Source: Physcia stellaris
Lineage: Eukaryota > Ascomycota > Lecanoromycetes > Caliciales > Physciaceae
Assembly: GCA_018902385.1 (NCBI GenBank)
Contig: JABSSW010000035.1
Location: 248,001 to 312,000 of the forward strand
Reading direction: 5' to 3'
Length of the DNA: 64,000 nt
Shown: positions 54,800-64,000 of the stretch, piece by piece
Position numbering within the stretch: the first letter of the stretch is position 1
How the letters are laid out: each line of letters opens with the position of its first letter
Translations under genes and position numbers: made by a program
Notes under the pieces: model-generated
The model's input: only the letters and a program-made list of their open reading frames with translations
Databases searched by the model: none
Told to the model about the DNA's origin: nothing

Positions 54800-55107
54800 T
54801 TCAAAATATCAAAAACAGATCTTCAACTTTCACTCACTGAATACAATGTAGAAATTTTTGATAAGCTGCCAGGATACTTTGCGGAAGATTTCGGCGATAA
54901 GAGCGGGACTTAGATAGCTCTGTGGGGAATCGCTAGCAGAACGCTATCTATAAATACCGTATAGGTGCATGTTTTATAACACTGATAGTTTCATTCATCA
55001 TCTCTACCTAGGCACCTCCTCTTCACGTTCAGATTCCGCTGTCGACATACGCTGTGTCTTGCCCACAAATTAAGCTCTCGACTTATCTGTGGTCTCTCCT
55101 CAACGCC
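54800..55107. promoter_or_regulatory. Shared divergent promoter of the pinin-like gene and Rds3
   Basis: 308 bases between the two start codons; no coding content. A TATAAATA-like run lies near 54950 (ctatctataaataccg) about 160 bases from the Rds3 ATG. Confidence 0.45.
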
Positions 55108-55547
55108 ATGTCTCGCCATCATCCGTAGGTGTCACATATGACTCCCTCCATCACGTTTTACTGACTTTGAGTGCAGTGATCTGGTCATGTGCCGTAAGCA
55201 ACCGGGCATAGCGATAGGACGGCTCTGCGACAAGTGTGATGGCAAATGTCCGGTCTGCGATAGCTATGTTCGGCCTACAACGCTTGTTCGAATATGCGAC
55301 GAGTGTTCCTTTGGCAATTACCAAAACAAGTGTGTTGTGTGCGGTGGCGAGGTATGTTGGACCTTCGTACTTCATGGGTTTTAGTTATGTACTAAACACA
55401 TTGCGCTTGAAGGGAATTTCAGACGCCTTTTATTGCTTCGAATGTACTCGCCTCGAAAAAGACCGCGACGGATGCCCAAAGATCATCAATCTTGGATCAT
55501 CAAGGACCGATCTCTTCTACCAGAAGAAGAACTTCAGAAACCACTAG
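55108..55547 (+). CDS. RDS3: PHF5-like splicing factor Rds3 (U2 snRNP, SF3b)
   Basis: Exons 55108-55124, 55177-55351 and 55413-55547, 327 bases (108 aa), the family length. Starts [20 protein letters not shown] and keeps the knot of CxxC zinc sites: [54 protein letters not shown], ending [16 protein letters not shown]. Near-identical across eukaryotes (human PHF5A). Role: trefoil zinc protein of the SF3b complex that helps recognise the branch-site adenosine. The 17-base first exon carries only MSRHHP and may be missed automatically. Confidence 0.97.
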
Positions 55548-56821
55548 CCACAGTGTATACCCAAAATTCCAAGGCAACAGTGTCACCAATATCGGATACC
55601 TTGACTTTCTCACAGTTCAGTGTTAAAACAGAGGCTACGAGTCTATGAACCTTGCTGGATGCCATATTTCCATTCAAGGACTAAAGAAGCCTAAGAAAGC
55701 GTCAAACAATATGGCTTCATATCCTTAAATCTTCCCTTTGGGGCGGACATCTTACCAAAAATCGCGAAGAAAGGCCTCAAAACGCGACATTCAATAGGAA
55801 ATCTTCTTCACTAGACAATTGTAGCTACCTGGTGTCGCAAGATTAATATCTATGGGGTGGCGAGTGCTCGCCTTCGATCTAATGCTCGTGAGCATCAAGG
55901 GTGGGCCCTACGATCTGCCACCACGTTCTCTGGCTGATGTGACACAGCTGAAACTATTGGATCCTACCCTCCCTTTGATACATTCGTTGCTAAACCTTCG
56001 GCCGTGGCCTTGGTAGTGGATCGGATTGCGAATATTGATACATTGCTGAACTGCGCTACATAATGAGAGTCATCTAGGTCATCACATATTAATGCTGAGT
56101 GTACACTGATTGGTTTTCATCGAGTAATTCCATGGAACAGGGCCAGCAACTAAAAAGCTGGACTCTGTACGATTATCCCGAGCTTTCTTGTGACCCCAAT
56201 AGTTGGACTACTACCTTCTATTCTGGGTACGAAGGTATCTACGGTATCTTACCTACTATGTGTTCCGCTTAATTCATAACATACCTGTATCGTATTTGAA
56301 GCAGTAAGTCTAGAGTGGAACTCTTCACACGAGGAATAGAGTTCTCTCCCACATACTAAGACCTGCAACGAGCATGCAGACCTCAGGACTTCTTTGAAAT
56401 CCTGCCTATCATTGCCATCTAACTGCCGACTTCATGGCGTGGACTCTACTTAGCTCTTCGCCTTATCCAACGGCGCGCCCCCGTTTGCCCCTAGAAAGCG
56501 CAAATTCCCCATGCGGCTTCTGGAAGGCAATTTAGTCCCCCACCGTTCATGTGCGCGAGGGGACGCACCGGATCATTAGTCAAACTACATTATCTTTCCA
56601 GGGTAGCCATCAGCTGTCGATCAGCCTGTCTAGATAATGCATTGCCATCCTGCATCTCGTTCTGTATGGGCATCTGCGTTGGTCACACTTTGCTTGTTGG
56701 ATAGCTCGCCGAGTTCTTCATTGAAGCACGAGTCGCTGGTTCTTTTGCAGTACCAGTTCCATTGACCCTCGGGCGACGACAATTTTCTTGCAACATCCGC
56801 TCTTTTGATCAATTGTGGACT
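55548..56821. other. Intergenic
   Basis: About 1.27 kb with no supported gene; includes the Rds3 3' UTR and the promoter of the next gene. No repeat or RNA gene was recognised. Confidence 0.5.
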
Positions 56822-58053
56822 ATGATGGCATCGGTGTCACAGGTACTGCAGCAGAAGAGAGCAGAGCTGGAGCAAGAGATCGCCGACTTCGCGAGTAGAA
56901 AAGAAGACGAATTTAGATCCTTCGAACGACGGTATTTGCACGACTTTCCAGAACGACTCAAGCTTGGAGCTCAAACGCTGATGTGCTTTGCTCTAGAATC
57001 AACGGCCATTTGCAAGATCACGGACGCTCTGCAGAGAAGGATGCGTTACCCTGGAGCAACGTCGTGAAAAAAGGCAGTCAGGAAAATAGCGAAAAGAGTG
57101 CGCTCACAGCGAATGGTGGAGGCAGCTTAGATCAAGAGAAAGGAATATCATCTTTACCAGAACAACCGCCGTTTCCACAAGCCTTGAGCTTCTCTCAGCG
57201 TCATGAACGTGAACTAGAATTTAAAGGCCTGTTCACGCCGACCTATCTACCCCTTTTGAATGCTCCGCGAAGAAGCTCAAGTCCACGAGTTGAAGAGGCA
57301 GGGCGAGTAAATGATGAAAAAACCGCTGCCGAGGAGACTCAGCAGAGCACTGCAAATTTTTCATCTTCTGCTACGTTTCCGGGTACCCATATTGGCTCTT
57401 CGCCATCGCCGCCGCATGCTCGGGCGTTCTCCGCTAGTGTCCCGAAGCAACCTCCTCAACGCCGCCGAACATCTTCTAGATCTGACATATCTATCAGTCT
57501 AAGAAGCAGTTTACGGGATCCCAATCAGGCTCGGTCGCCAAAGCGCGTACTCTTTTCACTGGACAACGATGTTGTTTCACCAAGCACATCACCAATTGTG
57601 CAGAGGAGTAAGCCAGACGGAGTAGCCGTGCTTCCGCCAAGGGTGTCACAGCCACTTGGAAGCTTCGGCCCGGCAGCTGTTGGTAATTTTGGTGACCTCT
57701 CATCAGACACTGTTCGATCCAACACAGCTCAGGTATCTGCATCGTCGACGAATGATGCGACCATTGGGTATGACATCCATACACCGTCAAGTACTCGACT
57801 GCTAGGAGTCGGTGATACTTCGCCCACAATCGGAGGAGACGATTTTGAAAGGATCGACACAGATGATGAGCTTTTCACATTCGATGAAGATATGAACAGC
57901 ATTGAAGCTGTAGTAGAGTCAAAGCATAGCAGTGAAGACGACTGGGGAACTGACGATGGTGAACGAATCGGTGAGCCCATGGCTGCAAGCTCGCCACATG
58001 CTGGTAGTCTTCCGATAGAGATAAAATGGCCTCAAAGACTTCAGCCACGTTGA
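56822..58053 (+). CDS. Disordered fungal protein with N-terminal coiled coil, function unknown
   Basis: Exons 56822-56931 and 56997-58053 (388 aa); the second ATG at 56825 is as likely a start. Residues 2-36 form a charged coiled coil (ASVSQVLQQKRAELEQEIAD, FRSFERR). A short conserved-looking piece ERELEFKGLFTPTYLPLL lies near residue 110. Most of the rest is Ser/Pro/Thr-rich and disordered, with RRRTSSRSDISISLRSSLRD and an acidic C-terminal part DDELFTFDEDMNSIEAVVES. I recall similar hypothetical proteins (coiled coil plus FTPxYLPLL) in other ascomycetes but no function. The intron matters: unspliced, the coiled-coil frame stops at 57067 and looks like a separate small gene. Confidence 0.7.
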
Positions 58054-59737
58054 CCAAATGGGAACGTGGAAAGGGGGTAGAAGTGCAACGCTCGTTGACC
58101 TGTCTGTATTCCGGGTTTAAAAAACACAGGGCCAGTGCATTACGGCCCACGAGGGCCATCTGAATGATTCGATACGTTCGATTGAAGAGCTTCTCCTTGC
58201 GTACTGTTGGGCTCCTTTGTCATGGATCTATCTGCTATCTATCAGTTTAGGCTTGAGAATCGGTTAGGAATGTTGGGGTAAACGGTAATACTCTACGAAG
58301 CTATTTCCCTCGAACGGAAGACGTTTCTGGCGGCACGGAGTCCACGAGCCTCTCACCCCGATCCAAAGATCTAGGATGGGCTCGGCCCTTCCGAGTTATT
58401 GCAAGAAGCCTCGCACTCTCTCGGAGCCCTTGGACGGACATAAATACCAATGCTTTGTGTTCGAAAGATACTCTCAGTATTGCTCCCTGATCTGACTTGA
58501 GAAGCTGGTAGCTGTTAACATGGCCTTGCTCGAAAAGGTTTTCCCTCAATACTTTGGGACGCCGAGTCGCGCTTGACGCGATCTGACTGGATCAAACGAC
58601 CAGGTGGATGGCATATCCGAACTACTCTCACTATTTACCTAATCCCGGAGTCTGCTTTCAGGAACACACGAACAGACTTTGAGGAGTGATGAAGACCCAA
58701 GTCTTGCCTGCCGCAGGTATCTTGAGGACCCTTGGCGAACATGCTAGACCACGGGGCTTTATAGATCAATACCCGGCCTGCAGGCCTACAGAGCCTAAAG
58801 GCTGCCTACAGTCCGTACAATGAGGCACGCGAATAAGGATGGAATTCACGCTGCTGGAGGTGAACAGGTATTTGACTAACTCATGACTTTTGAATCTTGA
58901 CAGACCTTTGCACATTTCAGGTATTGTCGAGTCTTTCTAGTCTTGTCCTTGAAACCCTATCAACCTCAACGGAATCACTTGTGTCCAGTGGAGATGGCGT
59001 GTACAACTTGAGGCGTCTTTCACTTTCAGTCTTGTTATCCCATAGAGTATCAACATCCTCAAGATTGGATCCATCTTGCAAACCTTCCTTCTCCAAGGTG
59101 TATTCACTGATTACGCAAAGTAATCCATCCTCCAACCAGCTTTCTTCATTAAAGATCTGAGGTCGTTACCTGTCTCCTAATTCTTCAGCTTATTGCCAGG
59201 ATCCACCAACTACTGCGCCGATCTCAGCACTTGAATCTCGATTTCCACCTGACACCTGCCTTCTGTTGAACTGTTACGTCGGTGAAACTTTCAAGTGGTG
59301 GTGATAATTTTATCACATCACTTGGTGTCTCGTTTACTGAACATTGGCCCTCGCAAAGCTTTCATCATCGGGTGCGCAAGATACAGTTCCATGCACACCG
59401 ATCATTTCCTACACCTGGTACGTACATTTACTGCTAAAATACACTGGATCTGTCAATTTGCTACAATGTTGCAGCTTCAGGCTTTGTCTACGCCCCTTCA
59501 TTCAACAGGTTCATTGCCACGACCACAACAGTGTTCCTTCGATGTCCTTCTTTTCTACTGAAGGATCTGTTCTTCAAATGAGTCAGTCCGACAAAGTCAT
59601 GCTAATTCGACCTTTACACTAGTCTCGTCCACGAGCTCCTAGAAAACTAAAGTCGCGATCGATACCCGCACTCGGCTTTTGTTCCTGGGTAAATGGATGC
59701 GGCGTCTCTGACATAGTTTGAATTGTGCCACCGTCTA
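58054..59737. other. 1.7-kb intergenic
   Basis: No supported gene. Frames at 58897-59160 (+) and 58917-59135 (-) are mutual antisense and have no domain. May include an undetected first exon of the following gene. Confidence 0.45.
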
Positions 59738-62700
59738 ATGGCCTTTGAGACTTCGCTGGGGGTGTGTCATTTCGCTGCCCATAAAAGGGGACGACAGACC
59801 GCTTGCAATGATTGTCGCCAACGCAAGGTTCGAGGCCTTGCCCTAGGGAAAGTGAAGAACGCGTAGCTGATATTAGCGAAAGAGGCGTTGCATTCACGAC
59901 GATTATGGCAACTTGGATCCCCTTAAGGCCGACAACACTAAGTCTCTTGCGCCCACCACAACAATACCAATACTTTCGGCTCCACAACCATTGCAGACAT
60001 TAGCGTCAAGCCGCGCGCATAACCTTGGTGGTTTAACCTGCAGCGCAATAGAACCTGATCCATCTTCTACACTGGCATCAAACGGTGACTGGGACGGCGA
60101 TTGGCAGATGTTGAGAACATTAGACCTGGAAGAAGACGTGAGCTTGAGACCTGACTTCGCAGGCCAAGGTCCATATGCAAGACTTGAAGAACCATTACAA
60201 AACTCTTCGACCTTACTCAAGGCCACAAATCACAAAGACTTCTTCAAACCTGAAACGTCTGCGGGTGACAGCAGGACAAGATTGGCGAGCGAAGAAAGAG
60301 TCCAAGTCAATGAAATGAAAACTGCGGGCGGCACACCTCAGAACGTCATTAATCTCTCGGATGATGATGATGATTTCAGTTCTCCCAAATCTCGACGACA
60401 TAGATTGACAGCACAGAGAAGTTGCTTTGCCAGCAAGCTAGCATTTTCGTCTATCGAAAGACTGAGGTCGACAAGCACCGTCGGTCATCGCCCTCAGGGC
60501 GATGGGCCTACCATCAAATCCGAGACTGTTAATGAACCTGGAAACGCTGGACTTCCAAGCATAGTGTGTAACACAAGTCTGCACGGAGAATCCGAAGCAA
60601 ACATCTCACAGCTGAGAAATGCTGTGCAGCATCAGCCGGACTCTTTCAGGACTCAAGAACAAGGGCCTTCGGATGAGGGAAACGATATGCAAGAATCAGT
60701 ACCGGCCATGATGCAACAGCTTACGGAGGTGCTTAATCCGCAGCTACCTAGCCCGCTAGAATTCTTGAGCCAGAAACAAGACCATGTCCTAAATGAGAAG
60801 CGGTGCTCCCCACAAGATTCATTCTGGCCAGAGGAGCACAAGCGAGCTCTAGCAAATGCAGCAAGAAAGGTAATATTGTCGGACCGGAGAAACTACGGAA
60901 AGACTCTGTTCACAACAAGAGTTCAAGATATGCTAGACGAAACCTTTAGTTACGAAAGTTTTTGCAAATTCCTCGAAAGACGAGGCTTCAGTTTTGAGCG
61001 GAAGGCTCTCGCGCAAGAATTACTTGCTGTTGTTACCACAAAGCAACGTACTGCTTCTTGTGACGAGCTCCAGTCGGACCCATACAGCCCGAACATTGAG
61101 AACACTACAGCGTCGCAACCGCGTGGCATTGTCGCAGTTGCTCCAGTGTCCTCCAAAACGAATTCAACCCTGTCAGCTCAGGCATCGGCCACCCCGGGAA
61201 ACATATTCCATAACGAGGTCACAAGCACTCCACAACTAAGAGTTCCCATTGCAAATATGGGGTTTCGACTAGTACCCTCTGCCAGCGAACGTGGCAGTGA
61301 GCCTACAGTTCCGTGCAGGCCAGATGCAGCGCAGTTAAGCGGGGAAGCTAAAATAGAAGGACACCGAAATTCGCTAGAAGATGCAAGCATTGAGGTGATG
61401 CAGGGCGCGTTATCTGAGATGGGGAACATGATTCGTCTACAGAAGGAAAACGCAAATTTGGAGAACGCATATCGAGGATTCCCGGAGAAGTCTAGGCAAG
61501 CAAGTGTCCGACGTTCGTCAAACTCACAAAGAGGCATCGACAATACCAAAAGATCAAGAAACGCATCCAGGAGGTCACCGAGTCACTCTGAATCCGAGCT
61601 ATTCTTTCCGGACTCCACAGACCCTACTGCAGCTTCACTATGGCCTAAACAAGAACCCATTGAGTCTTATACGTGGTCAAAACACAACAGCGATGCTAAA
61701 ATGAGCAACCAGAAAAGACCTCGTGAAGGACCGACTATCGATGATTACTTCGGTAGGAATAAGGATCCAAATCTTGCTGCGAAAGTCCGAATGAAACCTA
61801 CCTTGGAAGCTGGACACTTTGCTCGTCACAAAAACAGAAAGGGTGTGCTTGATCAATACGCCAACCCCCAGAAGAGTCGTCGCCAAGACGCATTCGACGG
61901 CCAAGAGGTAGATCTTGATACAGCTGCTGACGAGTACGATCGTGTTCACGGCCGCCATCCTACTACAGGTGGCAAGGGTATTTCGGATGCGACAAGAAGA
62001 CGCTGGGAGTCTAACGCCACAGCACAAGCCTACCCTACGCCTACCGATTCTGTAATCGACGAAGACGAGTTTGGCGAGCCCGAATCTCTCTATCAATATC
62101 ATGTCCAAATACGAGAATGGCTGACGGGTGAATCTGAGGCCGATGCACGTTTAATCCAGTTCGGACCCTTTTTCACGTTAGCAGAAGCAAACAAAGTGGC
62201 GGAAAACAGTGTTCAGAGGCCAAGCGAGAATAATAGGGATGTGATATTTCGCCCAGGAGCATGGTCATACAATTACAGCCAAGACGACAAAGGCATGCAG
62301 ATTCATGCGGTAGGCTCCGGGGGTGGGTCGATTGAAGCTTCAGTGAGCCGCAACATTACACCACCAGAACAGCTTACACTTCTACCGTCCAACGCTTTCA
62401 GCATTCCCCTGGTCCTGTATTTAGCCAAATCTCAACCAACACAAGTGCCGATGCTGAATGAGGACGATGTTTCTGGGGAATCCCCTCCTAGAACACATAA
62501 CTTTCCTAACCTTGTGCTAGCAACTACACTTAAGGCGTGCACCACTCTCGACCTAGCAAACAAAGCAGCTGGCGCCAAGTGGCTGGAGCTCGAGACCAAA
62601 GATTTGACAGATGATGCACTGGACAACCACAAGAGAGCCGTATCAGAAACATCCCTTCGAAAGCTGCTTCGCAAAATGAGCGAAGAAAATGTTAGCTTCG

Positions 62701-62783
62701 ACCGCACCTGGCTTGACAGTAGCTCAGGGGAGAACATCCATGTCTGGGTTGAAATGGTCGAAATCGAGGGGCCGCGTAATTGA
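59738..62783 (+). CDS. Large nuclear-looking fungal protein with half zinc-cluster N-terminus and DUF7607-like helical domain
   Basis: The main exon ends at 62783 and is open from 59877. Joining a short upstream exon 59738-59827 to 59883-62783 gives 996 aa and the string TACNDCRQRKRRCIHDDYGN, the first half (CxxC-x6-C) of a Zn2Cys6-type motif; no second half follows. This first exon and start are uncertain. Residues of about 60-330 are disordered. A compact helical segment near 345-405 (FWPEEHKRALANAARKVILS, YESFCKFLERRGFSFERKAL) matches fungal proteins I recall as DUF7607. After another basic, Ser-rich stretch (KRPREGPTIDDYFGRNKDPN) comes a structured C-terminus with YQYHVQIREWLTGESEADAR and GENIHVWVEMVEIEGPRN. 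A chromatin or DNA-linked role is inference only. Confidence 0.72.
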
Positions 62784-63260
62784 TGGGATGATGAGATGGC
62801 TCAACAACCGGGTCACGGGCAATCCATACGCACCATTCAGCCAAAAATGAAAAAGAATTACAAAAGTAACAGCATACTCAGAGATACACTATTGTCATAA
62901 TTAGTGACTGGACGTTTGTCCAATTGGCATTTGAACAAGCTGACGATTTTGACGGGTCGAGATTTGACTCGAGCTCAAGCGGACTGTCGAGTGGCGTGCC
63001 TGGATGTCGAAGGGCAGTTCGAGCTTGGCTTGACGGGTACCGACCATGGAACAAGCTAGGGACGTTCGATTGGGCTGAGAGCAGAAACAAATCTGCAGTG
63101 GTTGGTTAGATTCATAGCGGAATCCAATTGAGTTCAAAATTACCATAGTACCTCCTAGATCTGACAACTCGTGTGAAATTTCGCAAACGGACACGAGACT
63201 CAGCGCTCAGGCATATCGATGCTTGTGTGTAGTACTGATTAAGTCTTCCCAACCAAATTA
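62784..63260. other. Intergenic between convergent genes
   Basis: 477 bases, 3' UTRs of two tail-to-tail genes; no coding content supported. Confidence 0.5.
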
Positions 63261-64000
63261 TTAACACTGAAAAGCCACTCCTTCTTTCGTAGCCATATTC
63301 TTGCCGCCTCCTGCAAAGCCTGTACCCTCACTACTAATCTCCACTAGGCCCGGCTTCAACGCCTCTTTCTCCCCTTTATCCTTTTTCTTGCTCTTGTCCT
63401 TGCTTCCCCGAGCTGTCAAGTCCGTCTCACAGACATAGCATACTGCCCTTTCTCCCTCTTCGGTATCAGCATTCGCGGCATGCGGGTCTGGCGGTCCGTT
63501 GGCAGGGGACATGAATTTCCCAGCGCATGGTTTGCAGAGCACATGCCCGCAAGGTACCGTAAGAACCGCTTTGAGAGTATTGCTGAGGACTTTGGTGCAG
63601 GCGGGGCAGACCAAGGCAGGCGCTTCGGCTGAGGTTGAGGAATCTTTGCTCTTTGAGAATGTTATGGGGACGAGGGTCTTGAGAGATAGAGGATGCGTGT
63701 TCTTCGCTGACGAGGCAGGACATATAGGGGATAGCTTCAAGGGTTTGGTAGGTACATTTGCATTGGTTGAGGGCGTCAGAGAGGGGACCCAGAAGGAAGG
63801 GAGGTTTTGTTTGGCAGCCTGCGTGAGCAATTAGGATACCCCAGTTCACAAGAATTCTAATTGAAAATTGACAGCCTACCTTCTCATCATCAATAGCCTT
63901 TCTCGCCCTCCCTCTCTCCTCCTTCGCATTTCTCAACATCTCCTCTTCATCCAACTCGAACTTCCTCTTCACACCCCTCCCTACCGCTCCCTCAGCAATC
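63261..64000 (-). CDS. NOSIP-like RING/U-box-type protein (partial, 5' end outside window)
   Basis: Exons 63880-64000 (open at the right edge) and 63261-63818, joined by a 61-base intron. The visible start region is [20 protein letters not shown] followed by [28 protein letters not shown], typical of the nitric-oxide-synthase-interacting protein family. The C-terminal RING-like domain has [34 protein letters not shown] and [12 protein letters not shown], with the Cys/His ligands in place, then a Lys-rich stretch ([16 protein letters not shown]) and a final [17 protein letters not shown]. Family members are E3 ubiquitin ligases linked to nuclear and splicing complexes. The N-terminal half-RING lies beyond the window. 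Confidence 0.9.

Noticed and set aside
56762-57067. Separate 101-codon gene before the disordered protein
   Set aside because: Its coiled-coil part splices in phase (56931 to 56997) into the longer frame; the remaining codons are intron read-through.
58917-59135. 72-codon charged minus-strand frame in the 58-59.7 kb gap
   Set aside because: It mirrors a Ser-rich + frame (58897-59160); no domain, splice partner or regulatory context was found.
1-64000. tRNA, rRNA, CRISPR arrays or bacterial operons
   Set aside because: No tRNA cloverleaf with conserved TPsiC box, no rRNA sequence and no spaced direct repeats were recognised; the genome is clearly eukaryotic.

Overview
The window is a gene-dense stretch of nuclear DNA from a filamentous ascomycete (Pezizomycotina). 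Evidence: protein-coding genes on both strands split by short introns of about 50-140 bases (GT..AG, often with a CTAAC/CTGAC-like branch site), fungal-only families (ATG17, ROT1, the sulfur controller SconB/Met30, a secreted fasciclin protein, a CYP65-like P450), and two AT-rich transposon relics. I could not place it to class. All gene models were built by hand from splice signals, reading phase and remembered family sequences; nothing was searched.

Layout. 1-3.4 kb: 3' part of ROT1 (-), then a complete P450 (+). 3.75-7.9 kb: gamma-tubulin complex protein 2 (-) divergent from proteasome alpha-5 (+). 8.6-15 kb: a fasciclin-domain secreted protein and a large nine-exon fungal protein of unknown function. 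15.8-23.4 kb: a small secreted protein, RIO1 kinase, ATG17 (-) and the sulfur regulator SconB. 24.2-25.8 kb: a HAD-like/phosphotransferase fusion (-). 28-29.7 kb: a sugar transporter. 29.8-31.9 kb: a TIR DNA transposon relic. 32.9-34.7 kb: a DUF89/ARMT1-like phosphatase. 36.4-40.2 kb: a divergent TATA-binding-protein paralog (-), an annexin-like fragment and an intact annexin. 40.9 kb: a small hypothetical gene (-). 42.5-48.4 kb: a nearly full-length Tad1-like LINE. 48.9-55.5 kb: citrate carrier, twinfilin (-), epoxide hydrolase (-), pinin-like splicing protein (-), Rds3/PHF5A (+). 56.8-62.8 kb: two disordered nuclear-looking proteins. 63.3-64 kb: 3' part of a NOSIP-like RING protein (-), open at the right edge.

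Most genes are unlinked housekeeping functions (cytoskeleton, proteasome, splicing, autophagy, ribosome maturation); I see no metabolic cluster. Two splicing factors (pinin-like, Rds3) lie head to head, as do GCP2/proteasome alpha-5 and ATG17/SconB.

Two things stand out. First, both transposon relics carry an extreme C-to-T/G-to-A mutation pattern with the wrong context for classical RIP: cytosines survive almost only before A or G, so CpT and CpC (and ApG, GpG) are nearly erased while CpA/TpG are kept and TpA is not raised. Second, five otherwise conserved genes contain seven single-base length changes, mostly in homopolymers, which looks like consensus error in the assembly rather than gene death.
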